From: JBOGJG01 sp050747825
GTDB taxonomy: Bacteria; Acidobacteriota; UBA6911; RPQK01; JBOGJG01
Direction: 5' to 3'
NCBI GenBank assembly: GCA_050747825.1
Contig: JBOGJG010000321.1
Coordinates: 1 to 57,571 of the forward strand
Length of the DNA stretch: 57,571 nt
Shown here piece after piece: positions 25,192-33,765 of the stretch (position 1 is the stretch's first letter; each line of letters begins with the position of its first letter). The notes below the pieces were generated by a model that saw only the letters and a program-made list of their open reading frames with translations, was not told the origin of the DNA and did no database searches. Both the position numbers and the translations under genes were made by a program.

Positions 25192-26178
25192 GTGAAACTC
25201 AAGCGGTTATGGATTGCGAGCATGCTGCTGTTTGCCTGGAATGACGCGCACGGCGAAACACATCATTTTCAAGCCACGCGCTTTTACAATACCTTCTCCT
25301 TCGCCCACCCTCCGGGCCTACGGATCAGGCCGGGTGATCGCATCATCACCAAGACGATAGACGCCCGCGGATTTGATGAAAACAACGACAAGGTTGCCGA
25401 TGCTCCGAATCCGCAAACCGGCCCTTTTTTTGTCGAGGGCGCGCAGCCCGGCGATATCCTGGTCGTTCATCTGGAAAAAATTGAGCCCAACCGCACCACC
25501 GCCTGGTCGAGCAGCCTTCTGGCGCCTTATGCCGCTGATCCCGCTTTTCTCCGCTTCGAAGGAATACGCGAGCAAAGCACGGAGACCTGGATTCTCGATA
25601 AGGACGAGGGAACCGCGCGGCTGGCTTCCGCCAGCATAAAACCGCAAGGCATTGAGGTTCCTCTGCGACCCATGCTGGGCTGCGTAGCGACGGCTCCCGC
25701 ACGCGGGGAGGCAGTGGCTACCAGCACTCCAGGGCCCTTTGGTGGAAATATGGATTACAACCGAATGGTGGCCGGCGTGACGCTCCTGCTGCCCGTTTAC
25801 GAGCCAGGCGCACTCCTTTTCGTGGGCGATGGGCACGCCCGGCAGGGAGACGGTGAGGTAGTGGGCAACGCACTCGAGGTCTCAATGGATGTTGAATTCA
25901 CGGTCGATTTGATCAAGGGCAAGGCCATCCAGTGGCCGCGACTCGAAAGCGAAGACTACATCATGGTTTTAGGCAGCGCCAGGCCTCTGCTGCAGGCCCT
26001 TCAGCACGCCACCACCGAACTTCAACGCTGGCTGATGTCGGATTATGGATTTGATGAACGAGGATCTGCGCTTTTGATGGGACACGCCATGGAGTACGAC
26101 ATTGCCAATGTCGTGGATCCCCATTTTACGGTCGTGGCCAAAATGGCAAAGGCCCTTCTAAAACAGGAGGCGAAATGA
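25192..26178 (+). CDS. Acetamidase/formamidase-family protein, secreted
   Basis: This 328-aa protein starts at GTG 25192, with a signal peptide (MKLKRLWIASMLLFAWNDAHG). The acetamidase/formamidase fold is recognised from GLRIRPGDRIITKTIDARG, FVEGAQPGDILVVHLEKI, MLGCVATAP and GPFGGNMDYNRMVAG, followed by the VGDGHARQGDGEVVGNALEVSMD block that carries the metal-binding residues. These enzymes release ammonia from short amides; an exported copy would act in the periplasm. It overlaps the GH97 gene by ATGA, which links amide hydrolysis and glycoside cleavage in one transcript. An amidated or N-acylated sugar substrate is inference. Confidence 0.85.
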   Translation: MKLKRLWIASMLLFAWNDAHGETHHFQATRFYNTFSFAHPPGLRIRPGDRIITKTIDARGFDENNDKVADAPNPQTGPFFVEGAQPGDILVVHLEKIEPNRTTAWSSSLLAPYAADPAFLRFEGIREQSTETWILDKDEGTARLASASIKPQGIEVPLRPMLGCVATAPARGEAVATSTPGPFGGNMDYNRMVAGVTLLLPVYEPGALLFVGDGHARQGDGEVVGNALEVSMDVEFTVDLIKGKAIQWPRLESEDYIMVLGSARPLLQALQHATTELQRWLMSDYGFDERGSALLMGHAMEYDIANVVDPHFTVVAKMAKALLKQEAK

Positions 26179-28136
26179 GTCTGATTCGAGTGCTGGTGAT
26201 GGGGCTGGCTGTGGCTTCCCTGTCCTGTGACACATCCGATTCACAGCTCGGGGTCGCTTCTCCCGGCGGACGAGTGGAGGTCAGGTTTTCCCTTACCGAG
26301 ACCGAAATGCCTTCTTATCTGGTCCGCTACGATGGCAAGCCTATCCTTGGCCCCTCGAGCCTGTCCCTGAAACTGACCGGCGACGATCTGTTGTTGGACG
26401 GATTTGAAGTAGTGGACGTCCAGCACAGGAAATTTGACGAGACTTACGAACTGGTAGTGGGAAAAAGCCGGCAGGCCCGCAATCACTACAATGAGATGGC
26501 AATCTCGCTGCGGGGTCGAAGCGGCTCGCGCCTGGATCTGATCTTCAGAGCGTATGATGACGGGGCGGCGTTTCGCTATTCAATCCCTGAGCAGGAGAGT
26601 CTTCAGGATCTCGAAATTGTGGATGAGCACACCGAGTTTCGCTTTCCCGCCGCCCACGTCTGCTGGGCGCTGCGCCTGGAAAGCTTCATCACCAACTATG
26701 AGAGCGAGTTTGAGCGTCTAAAGCTCGATGAAATCGGAGGCGCGGATCTCATCGGCCTGCCACTGGTCGTGGAAGTCGAAGGCGGTCCTACTCTGGCTCT
26801 GACCGAGGCAAATCTCACCGATTACGCCGCCATTTATTTGTCCGGCTCCGGTTCCGGGGAAAACACGCTGATCTCGCGGCTCTCCCCTCTGCCCGACGGC
26901 AGCGGAGTCAGCGTGAAGGCTTCGCTGCCTCATGTGTCTCCCTGGCGGGTGATCATGATCGGAGATGAGCCCGGCGATCTGATTGAATCCAACATCGTTC
27001 TCAATCTCAATGAGCCGCTTGCTCTTGAGGATGCCACCTGGATCCAGCCCGGAAAGGCGGCCTGGCCCTGGTGGTCCGGGCGAGTCGTCAGCGGCGTCAA
27101 TTTCGAAGGGGGAATGAACACGGCCACTCAGAAGCATTACATCGATTTTGCTTCGGAATTCGGGCTGGAGTACCTCCTTATTGATGCCGGGTGGTATCAG
27201 CGAAGGCCCGATCTGGACATCACGCGCACGGTTGCGGAAATCGACCTGCCGGAAATCATATCCTACGCCGCCCAGCGCGAGGTGGGCGTGCTGTTGTGGC
27301 TGCACTGGGAAGTGACCGCCGATCAGATGGACAAGGCCTTTCCTGTTTATGAGCAATGGGGAATCCGCGGGGTCAAAATCGACTTCATGGAGCGGGATGA
27401 CCAGGAAATGGTGCATTTCTACCATCGCGTGGCCAAAAAGGCGGCCGAACACCACCTGCTGGTGGATTTTCACGGCGCCTATAAGCCGACAGGCCTGAGA
27501 CGGACCTACCCCAACCTGATGACCCGCGAGGGGGTCTTGGGTCTCGAACACACCCGGTGGAGCGAGCGGATCACTCCTCCCCATAACGTCACCATCCCTT
27601 TTACGCGCATGCTGGCCGGCCCCATGGACTACACGCCGGGAGCATTCCGCAACGTCACGCGCGAACAGTTCCAAGCCCAGCGCCGGGCAGCTACGGCCAT
27701 GGGGACGCGCTGCCATCAACTGGCGATGTTTGTGGTCTACGAGAGCCCTCTGCAGGTGTTTGCCGATTATCCGGACGCTTATCGAAACAAGCCGGGCGCC
27801 GAATTCCTGAAAGTCGTGCCCGCAAGCTGGGACGAAACGCGGGCGCCGGCGGGAGAAATCGGCCAATACGTCGTGATTGCCCGAAGAGCCGGCGACGATT
27901 GGTTTATCGGCGCCATGACCGACTGGACGCCGCGCTCTCTGGAGCTGCCGCTCGATTTTCTGGAAGCCGGTGATTATGAGGCCACGATATACGCCGACGC
28001 CGCCGACAGCGACATCAACCCGGTCCACCTGACCGTCAGCCGGCTGACGGTCCGCTCTTCCGATTCACTGAAGATTGAAATGGCTCCAGGAGGCGGCTAT
28101 GCGGCGCACCTTGAGCACGGAGGTCTAAGAGAATGA
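26175..28136 (+). CDS. Glycoside hydrolase family 97 lipoprotein
   Basis: This 653-aa GH97 enzyme (alpha-glucosidase/alpha-galactosidase family) starts with a lipoprotein leader ending in the lipobox SLSC. The N-terminal beta-sandwich domain (SPGGRVEVRFSL to about residue 290) is followed by a TIM barrel with AWPWWSGR, YLLIDAGWYQR, GVLLWLHWE, WGIRGVKIDFMERDDQ, LLVDFHGAYKPTG and TREGVLGLEHTRW. A C-terminal beta domain ends the protein. The Asp in KIDFM sits where retaining GH97 alpha-galactosidases have their nucleophile, so that subgroup is favoured, though not proven. It is coupled by ATGA to the acetamidase upstream and to an esterase pseudogene downstream. Confidence 0.92.
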   Translation: MSLIRVLVMGLAVASLSCDTSDSQLGVASPGGRVEVRFSLTETEMPSYLVRYDGKPILGPSSLSLKLTGDDLLLDGFEVVDVQHRKFDETYELVVGKSRQARNHYNEMAISLRGRSGSRLDLIFRAYDDGAAFRYSIPEQESLQDLEIVDEHTEFRFPAAHVCWALRLESFITNYESEFERLKLDEIGGADLIGLPLVVEVEGGPTLALTEANLTDYAAIYLSGSGSGENTLISRLSPLPDGSGVSVKASLPHVSPWRVIMIGDEPGDLIESNIVLNLNEPLALEDATWIQPGKAAWPWWSGRVVSGVNFEGGMNTATQKHYIDFASEFGLEYLLIDAGWYQRRPDLDITRTVAEIDLPEIISYAAQREVGVLLWLHWEVTADQMDKAFPVYEQWGIRGVKIDFMERDDQEMVHFYHRVAKKAAEHHLLVDFHGAYKPTGLRRTYPNLMTREGVLGLEHTRWSERITPPHNVTIPFTRMLAGPMDYTPGAFRNVTREQFQAQRRAATAMGTRCHQLAMFVVYESPLQVFADYPDAYRNKPGAEFLKVVPASWDETRAPAGEIGQYVVIARRAGDDWFIGAMTDWTPRSLELPLDFLEAGDYEATIYADAADSDINPVHLTVSRLTVRSSDSLKIEMAPGGGYAAHLEHGGLRE

Positions 28137-28594
28137 CGCACTGCAAATTGTCTATCCTATTTTAAATCCTTCTATCCTTTGGCGCCGAGCTGAGGGCTCA
28201 GCAAGGCGCTGAAAGAAACCAGCCCCCCAAGCCGGCGCCGGACTATGAAAACCTCCGCTACGGGCCCCATGAGCGCAATGCGCTGGACTTGTGGCTGGCG
28301 AAGTCCAGCCAACCGACACCGCTTGTCCTCTACATTCATGGCGGGGGGGTTCGCGGCGGTGACAACCAAGAGGTCACCGAGGAAACGCCGTTAAGTCTCA
28401 TTGTTCACCATCCGAAGTTTGGCCTTGCGCTCAAAGAGCAAATGGACAGGCTCGGCATTGAGTGCATCGTCCAATACGTCGGCCAGCCGGAGGCCAGTCG
28501 CGTGGAGGCGCGCGACTTCATCCGCAAGCACTTTGAGCAGGCCAAAGGAAGCGCCGCTGAATCTTACTCTTCCGATTCCAGCGCCTTCAAATAG
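28133..28594 (+). pseudogene. Secreted alpha/beta-hydrolase (esterase), nonsense mutation and internal deletion
   Basis: The original ATG at 28133 still overlaps the GH97 stop as ATGA, so this was the third gene of the operon. The leader reads MTHCKLSILF, then TAA at 28163, then ILLSFGAELRAQQ, so a stop now lies inside the signal peptide. The frame continues with LRYGPHERNALDLWLA and the oxyanion motif YIHGGG. It then jumps directly to the C-terminal block (HHPKFGLALKEQMDRLGIE), losing roughly 180 residues with the serine nucleophile. The C-terminal domain of the protein at 44599-48036 is an intact homologue, with the same order YGPHERNVLDFW, YIHGGGF and HHPNLGEILKEKLDALGIE. The 3' end overlaps the convergent lyase gene. 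Confidence 0.85.
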
Positions 28595-30984
28595 GCGGCC
28601 AGGGTTTCGACATTTCGGGCAAAGGTCTGCGAGGAGATGATCCGCTGCCTCGGGGCCTGCATTCCCTTGAAAATCTGCAACGTGTCGTTTTCCCGCATGG
28701 GAAACGACTGATCGCCCAGTGTGACCACCATGTCCTCGGCGACAAAGACCGAGACGATTCGATCCTGCCGCCCGATAGTGCCCTCTTCAACCCAGGCGCC
28801 CCGCTCGTCCATCCCGTCCAGAATGGGGCGCGCGCGCGCAGCCAGTTCCTCTCCCGAGCCGGGGCCGGACAGAATGGCCCCGGCGCGACTACCGGACCCT
28901 ATCGGTACGGCGTCACTGCTCCAGGGTGAAAGCCCGCTCAGCCGGTCAGGACGTCTGATCTGGCTGGGGTCGGCCTTGGAAAGCTCCTCGTATTCGCGGC
29001 TTACCCGGTCCAGTTCGTCGCCGCGCACCAGGACGCTATAGTGCGTGATCACGGACTCATCGCTGTAGCTCAGCTCATAGCCATCCATAATCGAGCCGGA
29101 CTGGCCGGCCACATTGACCCGATTCCCCTTGGTGATATACAGAGGGCGGTTGGTCTCGAGCTCGTAAAATCGGGCCAGACAGTAAACCGTCCCCGGTGGA
29201 CAAGCGCGTGAGCGGATCTCAGATGGCGATTCCACGTCAGGCAGCACGGAACGGCGATAGTAGGGAAGAGCCCGGCCCAGGGGCTCCAGATATTTCCGGT
29301 TGCCGGTCTCACGGTAGAGCACCAGCAGGATTTTCATCACTCCCTGGGCTTCTCCTCCGGTGATCGCCGGCGGCTCGAATCTTCGTGCCCAGGCCGGGTG
29401 CATGTTGCGGTCGTACTGTTGAGCCCAGCCGGGTTGAGGGTCGGGCATCTGGGCCAGCAGGATGAAGTCCCCGCCCTTTTCTGCGGCCGCCCGGAAGCGC
29501 TCATCGCCGTAAATTCGGACCGCCTCCAGAAACGTGTCGATCATGTCGGCGATGCTGTTGTCATTGAAGGTGTAATGGCTGCCGTAATCGGGACCGGGCC
29601 ACCGGCGAGACCAGCTTTCCGGATAACTCGCTTTTTTGACTGGAAATTGGGCAGGATCGGGAAAACGGTCGAAGCGCTGCGGCCAGGCGCCATTGGGATA
29701 CTGAGCCAGGATGAGTTGGTCCAAAGCGTAGCGTGCGGCCTCATGGATTTCCGAATCCTGAAAACCGAACTCCCGGTCCACGCGCATGAGAAGACGCAGC
29801 GCGCCCTGGGTTTTGTTGTCATCGAGGCTGGTGGTGTTTGTGCGCGTCTCTCCGGCAGCCGGCTCACAGGAGCCATCCACTCGGTAGCGATACTGCTCCC
29901 TCTTTCTGGGATCAAATTCGATGAAGGCCTCCCAGCCTCCCGAACAGAGCTGTCCCTTCACGAGAGCCCGCGCCGCTTGCCGCGCCGCCTCCAGGTAGAA
30001 GCGGTCGCCGGTGGCTTCGTAGGCCCAAAGATAGCTCATCCCCACCACCAGCGTCCCCTGCCTCTGAATCTCCACCTGCGTGGCGCCCTCGGCGCTCTCG
30101 GAACGGCCGTAGCTCAGATCGTCGGTATAGTAAAAGTGGTACCCACCCTGGGTGGCGACCTCGCGGCTGTAAAATCGCGCCGCCCGCTTGAGGCCCCTCA
30201 GGACCTCCTCTTTAGAGGGAGGGACGCCCATCTGTGAGGCAGCGGCTGTTGGACCGCAATCCAGGCCGGCATAATACTCGCCCAGCTTCCGGGCTACGGC
30301 CGCGGCTGCTTCCGGCATCAAGTGTCCCAACCCGTCAAAATAGTCGTCGCAGCTTCGCACCTGGGGCGAAAATCCGGCTATGACTTGCACGGGCACTCCG
30401 GACCTCCTTGTCGTCACCGCGCGGATGGCATTATCGATGTGCCGGTACTGCCAGGAGGCCCGAACGCGGTCTCGCTCGCGGCAGTTGCGCACGCAGGGGC
30501 AGGGCTGGCCCCCGGGCCCCCCGACGACCGGCTCCAGCACAATCTGTCTAACCGAGGGTAGCTTGGCGATGATGATGTTCACGCTGGCTTCAATGGCTTC
30601 CGCCCAGGCGGCTTCGTCTTGGCCGTAAGGACCGCTGACCGAAAGCACGACCCGGTCGGGCCGTTCGGAATCGGAAGAGCACGGGGAGATGATCTCTCTT
30701 TCCCAACCCACGTAATCGGCCTGGCGCCACCTGTCTACGCCGCCTCCGCCGTGCCACAAAAGCTGCCATTTCCCGTCCTCAACGATCGACTCGAAGACTC
30801 CGTCCGCCACATACCAGCCATAGTGCCGGCCCGCTGTCGAGCCGACCTGGCTGTAGCCGATCACTTGAGTGCAGCGGAAACAGGATTCCTGCGCCGCCCG
30901 CACCTCCAAAAGCGCGTACTGGGAAATCATCAGCACGGAGCCCATCCAGAGGAGAGTCCCAAGAAATGCTTGAATTGCTTTCAT
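28564..30984 (-). CDS. Secreted PL10-like pectate lyase with extra N-terminal domain
   Basis: This 806-aa protein has a signal peptide (to about Ala31) and a GGAGG ribosome-binding site. Residues 235-680 resemble the alpha/alpha toroid of polysaccharide lyase family 10: LAQYPNGAWPQRF (426-438), GSHYTFNDNSIADMIDTFLEA (468-488), WARRFEPPAITGGEAQGVM (532-550). The first 230 residues hold an alpha/beta domain resembling an SGNH-type hydrolase (RVVLSVSGPYGQDEAAWAEA, QIVLEPVVGG, and DGLGHLMPEAAAAVARKL near 217-234), but I see no clear catalytic Ser motif. About ten cysteines in the N-terminal domain suggest disulfides. It probably degrades an acidic polysaccharide outside the cytoplasm. Confidence 0.7.
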   Translation of the reverse strand: MKAIQAFLGTLLWMGSVLMISQYALLEVRAAQESCFRCTQVIGYSQVGSTAGRHYGWYVADGVFESIVEDGKWQLLWHGGGGVDRWRQADYVGWEREIISPCSSDSERPDRVVLSVSGPYGQDEAAWAEAIEASVNIIIAKLPSVRQIVLEPVVGGPGGQPCPCVRNCRERDRVRASWQYRHIDNAIRAVTTRRSGVPVQVIAGFSPQVRSCDDYFDGLGHLMPEAAAAVARKLGEYYAGLDCGPTAAASQMGVPPSKEEVLRGLKRAARFYSREVATQGGYHFYYTDDLSYGRSESAEGATQVEIQRQGTLVVGMSYLWAYEATGDRFYLEAARQAARALVKGQLCSGGWEAFIEFDPRKREQYRYRVDGSCEPAAGETRTNTTSLDDNKTQGALRLLMRVDREFGFQDSEIHEAARYALDQLILAQYPNGAWPQRFDRFPDPAQFPVKKASYPESWSRRWPGPDYGSHYTFNDNSIADMIDTFLEAVRIYGDERFRAAAEKGGDFILLAQMPDPQPGWAQQYDRNMHPAWARRFEPPAITGGEAQGVMKILLVLYRETGNRKYLEPLGRALPYYRRSVLPDVESPSEIRSRACPPGTVYCLARFYELETNRPLYITKGNRVNVAGQSGSIMDGYELSYSDESVITHYSVLVRGDELDRVSREYEELSKADPSQIRRPDRLSGLSPWSSDAVPIGSGSRAGAILSGPGSGEELAARARPILDGMDERGAWVEEGTIGRQDRIVSVFVAEDMVVTLGDQSFPMRENDTLQIFKGMQAPRQRIISSQTFARNVETLAAYLKALESEE

Positions 30985-31014
30985 GATCTGCCTCCTGCGT
31001 AAAAAAGCGGTTGA

Positions 31015-31023
31015 CTTAGTACA
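31015..31023 (-). promoter_or_regulatory. Possible shared upstream motif TGTACTAAG
   Basis: TGTACTAAG lies 31 bp before the start of the PL10-like gene and also, on the plus strand, at 36456-36464 before TonB receptor copy 4. With only two short copies this is suggestive at most. Confidence 0.2.
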
Positions 31024-31051
31024 CCATTTCGCAAATACACCAACGTATGCT

Positions 31052-31104
31052 GAGCCACGGATTTCACGGATTGATGCCGATTAATCTGTTTCATCCGTGT
31101 AATC
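31052..31104. repeat. Short-word intergenic repeat (CACGGATT words)
   Basis: The words CACGGATT, TCACGGATT and GCCGATTAATC are followed by ATCCGTG, partly complementary to the first. It belongs to the same class as the other intergenic word arrays. No gene was seen in 30985-31166. Confidence 0.4.
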
Positions 31105-31166
31105 GTCGCTAAGAATACGTGATTGAATTTATGACCCCAATGTACTTTAGTTATTTCTTATAGGAT

Positions 31167-31372
31167 CTATTCACCACGAGAAATGATCGCTTCCAGATCT
31201 TTTAGAATCTCTGGCGACTCGAGAAGCCATTGCCCTGTTCCAGCAGAACGAGAGCATCGACATCGCGGGTAACGCGCGGTCGTCTCAGAATGGACGCGGC
31301 GGCTCCCCCGATCAGGATTCCCTGAATACCGATTTCCTTGAACCAGGAGAGCAAATCAGGCTCTTTTGTCAT
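31167..31372 (-). pseudogene. Nucleotidyltransferase-fold protein, frameshifted N-terminal fragment
   Basis: From the ATG at 31372, 52 codons read MTKEPDLLSWFKEIGIQGIL, then IGGAAASILRRPRVTRDVDALVLLEQ. This is the start of an AbiEii/MNT-like nucleotidyltransferase, with the GG and the DxD (DVDA) metal motif. After EQGN the frame shifts: the original frame stops at 31202, while the neighbouring frame continues WLLESPEILKDLEAIISRGE to a stop at 31167. Such proteins are about 200-300 aa, so most of it is lost. Such domains commonly belong to toxin-antitoxin or abortive-infection modules, so this may be a defence-gene fossil. Confidence 0.65.
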
Positions 31373-31470
31373 CAGTCAAAGCTCCATAGAAGCTCGATGC
31401 TGAGGCCGCCAATTCGGTCCGTATCGGTCAGGACGGCCAAGCCACAGGTCAAGCCGAGGAGTCTTTTCAT
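31372..31470 (-). CDS. Small ORF coupled to the nucleotidyltransferase fragment
   Basis: This 32-codon frame begins MKRLLGLTCGLAVLTDTDRI and ends LWSFD. Its stop overlaps the start of the nucleotidyltransferase fragment (TGATG), like the coupled genes elsewhere in the window. It matches no family I know and may be the tail of a lost upstream gene rather than a true small gene. Confidence 0.25.
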   Translation of the reverse strand: MKRLLGLTCGLAVLTDTDRIGGLSIELLWSFD

Positions 31471-31484
31471 TGCTCGGAAGTTTA

Positions 31485-31995
31485 TCACCTCTCAGACGGG
31501 AGCGAGCGCATAAAAAACCACAGAGCTGCGGCCAACAGATTCAGGCCTGCCGCACATGCGAAGTAAGTGGATGCGGTGCCCGTCGCCGTGTACCAACTGG
31601 GGCTGATCGTCATCTCCACACCAAAAGTGGCGATGGTGAAAAAGACCACGGCCGTCAGCGGAGTGTCAGCTTGAATCACGCCGATGAGGGCCGCGGCTGA
31701 AAGAGCAAAGCCCAGGATGGCAGGCAGCCGGCGCGACCAGTGGCGCAGGCCGGAACGGTAAATCAGGTCCACGAGAAAGCCGGCCGCCCATTGAGCTGTG
31801 GCTCCGAAAAGCAGCGGCACCATCGTGTAGCCGCTGGCCTCCGCCGCTGATAACCCGTAATGATCTTTCAAATAGGGATACATCCAGGTCAGGCAGATAA
31901 AGAAGGTGAAATTGCTGGCAAAATACTGGCCCATGGCCAGCGCCATCGGCCTGGAACGAAACACCTGGCCAAAGATGCCAAGGGATTATCAGGAT
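31485..31995 (-). pseudogene. MFS transporter fragment (ExuT-like)
   Basis: The frame LGIFGQVFRSRPMALAMGQY onward encodes about five membrane helices of the C-terminal half of an MFS sugar-acid type transporter (SNFTFFICLTWMYPYLKD, TAQWAAGFLVDLIYRSG, LTAVVFFTIATFGVEMTISPSW). Stop codons lie immediately upstream near 31993, so the N-terminal half is gone. After TISPSW the text jumps to YTATGTASTYFACAAGLNLL, the last helix, so an internal block of about 50-60 residues is also missing. Two deletions make this a pseudogene rather than a sequencing error. Confidence 0.75.
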
Positions 31996-32362
31996 AGTCA
32001 CTAAGTCTGGATATCAATGGTTGCTGATCCGGGCTTGGGAAAGGGAGACATGACAGTCGTCAACGCCGTAAGGAAGAAACACGACGGTTGGCGAGGTTGG
32101 CCTGAATCGAAGTGGCAAGAGCTCCAAGTGAAAGACTTCGTAGGGAAGAGCCGATAAGTTGAGCATATCCAGTCGAGCAAATTTCTCCGCAAGGCGGCGG
32201 ACGCCCAACACAGGGGCAGAACAATCGAAACAAGGGTGGCATGGACCAGGTTGCCGAAGACTGGACAAGGATGTCAAAATTGTATCAGGCTGATTGCTAA
32301 CGATTTCTGGTCGAAGCCCCCTGTACCAAGGCTATTGTGACTATTCCAGATAGGAGAATCTG
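31996..32362. other. Region without recognisable gene
   Basis: This stretch has several short open frames, one of 87 codons on the minus strand (32014-32277). None has family resemblance or a convincing start. It is probably eroded sequence between pseudogenes. Confidence 0.4.
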
Positions 32363-32927
32363 ATGCCCACCCTTGACAAAGTGAACTCACAGGCCGAACT
32401 GGCCTCCTACTCGGCTGCTGAGATCGACGCGTTTCTGAGAGAACAGGTCAAACGTGCATCAGAGGCGGGCCGATCTCCGGTGAAGACTCATTTTGAACCA
32501 TGGGAGCGCGAAGCAGTGAAGACGTGGAACGGAATCCCTTCAACGAATCTGCGGCATTCTCGGCGAGGACTTTTCTGCTGACGGCGCGTCCGTACTCTTC
32601 GAGGCCAACGTCACGCGACATATTAGATTTCTGGTCGGTGAGCATGGCATTCGAGAGGATAGGGAAATAACCGACTGGACAAACAAGTGCTTCGGGCTGG
32701 GGATGCGAGGCGATGGAACCTATGTCGTGGGATTGACGCAGATCTTTTTCGATAACGTCCAGCCAAAAGTTCGAGTCCTACCTGAGGAGCCAGCTTCCAT
32801 TCATCGAGTGAGCGGTTTTTCTAGCGGAACAACTATTGTTCGCCAACTTGGGGGACAGCGAGATTCTGACAGATCTTACGGGCGAGCTTGTTTGCTATTT
32901 CGGTGTGACGCGGAATCGTTTCGGTAG
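32363..32927 (+). pseudogene. Hypothetical protein, frameshifted
   Basis: The first frame (MPTLDKVNSQAELASYSAAE to GIPST, about 60 codons) follows a GATAGGAGAATCTG ribosome-binding site. The coding signal then switches frame near 32530-32550 and continues as ICGILGEDFSADGASVLFEA, then TRHIRFLVGEHGIREDREIT, GLGMRGDGTYVVGLTQIF and further. Both parts look coded, so one gene was split by a frameshift. I do not recognise the family. The 3' end runs into the convergent HicA gene. Confidence 0.5.
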
Positions 32928-33021
32928 CGCCCGTCTCCGGGTTACTCCACAGCGAGTGAGAATCGCGTCTAAGATAGCAGCCGTGCCTGCGGAGGTGCCT
33001 CAAGAGAGTACTCCGCTTCAC
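32833..33021 (-). CDS. hicA: HicA-type mRNA interferase toxin
   Basis: This 62-aa protein has the small HicA double-stranded-RNA-binding fold: MKRSTLLRHLRRHGCYLRRD, then HSLWSNPETG and IPRHTEIANKLARKICQNL. The active-site histidine appears in the DSHSLW segment (the family usually has GSHHI/GDH). The gene overlaps its antitoxin gene by ATGA, antitoxin first. It looks intact. HicA cleaves mRNA during stress until neutralised by HicB. Confidence 0.85.
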   Translation of the reverse strand: MKRSTLLRHLRRHGCYLRRDSHSLWSNPETGATETIPRHTEIANKLARKICQNLAVPQVGEQ

Positions 33022-33233
33022 CCGACAATGACCTTTTCTCTGATCGCATCTGGAGGGACTCCCCGGAGTCCCTCTTCTCGCCGGTCCTCAAGAATAAGAG
33101 CGATTGCCTCAGCTAGATTTTCTCGAACCTCTTCTTTGCTCCGTCCTTGTGCGTTTGCTCCTGGTACTTCCGGGCAATATGCGATGTACCATTCACCATC
33201 ACGTTCTATAATGGCTGTAAATTCATTATGCAT
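33018..33233 (-). CDS. hicB: HicB-type antitoxin
   Basis: This 71-aa protein starts at the ATG at 33233; the frame extends 9 codons to a TTG, less likely. It reads MHNEFTAIIERDGEWYIAYC, then PEVPGANAQGRSKEEVRENLAEAIAL, the partly degraded RNase H-like fold of HicB with the P-E-V-P-G turn. No separate DNA-binding tail is visible after the 71 residues (it ends REKVIVG), so this is the short form. It binds and blocks HicA. Confidence 0.88.
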   Translation of the reverse strand: MHNEFTAIIERDGEWYIAYCPEVPGANAQGRSKEEVRENLAEAIALILEDRREEGLRGVPPDAIREKVIVG

Positions 33234-33318
33234 GAGCAAATCATACGGCACTCTGGCCAATTACGGCAATCGCTTTGCCGGAAGTCTGCTTGTGAATGGG
33301 GCATCGCAACCGGAGCCG

Positions 33319-33765
33319 CTAAGCTACCTTTCTCAAATAACGAGCAGCCACAAGCTTCCGAATCCTTTTTCTCGTCGCGTCTACACTGGCCACTCTGAAA
33401 AACCGGAGGTGGAGCTGACCCATGCTGAGCCACCGCGCCACGTTCACCAAACTGAGGATTTTGATGCACCTGTACGTCAATCTCATGGCTTTGGCAACAC
33501 TTTCGTTGTTCCGCACGCGAAACAGCGCGCGATTCTGGGGAGTTGTCTGACAGAAAGGGCAACGCCGGAGCAGATGGCCTTGGTATTCGTGCCCGCAGTC
33601 GCATTTCCACTGCCCCAACAAGGAGATATACTCGCCGCAGTTCTGACACATAATCCGGGTGGAGTAAGCGACCTTCCAGAAGACGCAACGGCGAATGGAC
33701 TGCACCAGCCATTTCAGCAGCAGGATAGGACTCGCCAACAAGAATAAGAAAATATCGATGGCCAT
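33319..33765 (-). CDS. Hypothetical membrane-anchored zinc-ribbon protein
   Basis: This 148-aa protein starts at the ATG at 33765, which overlaps the stop of the next gene (TGATG) and follows GGAG. A hydrophobic N-terminus (MAIDIFLFLLASPILLLKWL) gives one membrane segment. Two to three CxxC-type zinc knuckles follow (CQNCGEY, CDCGHE, CPFCQ). The C-terminal part (MRLTYRCIKILSLVNVARWL, RKRIRKLVAARYLRKV) looks like a winged helix of the replication-relaxation type. I do not know the family. The combination of membrane anchor, zinc ribbon and winged helix is unusual. Confidence 0.55.
   Translation of the reverse strand: MAIDIFLFLLASPILLLKWLVQSIRRCVFWKVAYSTRIMCQNCGEYISLLGQWKCDCGHEYQGHLLRRCPFCQTTPQNRALFRVRNNESVAKAMRLTYRCIKILSLVNVARWLSMGQLHLRFFRVASVDATRKRIRKLVAARYLRKVA

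Noticed and set aside
26718..28028. 436-codon open frame on the minus strand
   Set aside because: It lies fully opposite the GH97 gene, which has clear family motifs. The antisense frame has no family resemblance and arises from GC-rich codon periodicity.
32014..32277. 87-codon minus-strand frame as a small gene
   Set aside because: No ribosome-binding site or family resemblance; it overlaps other equally long chance frames.
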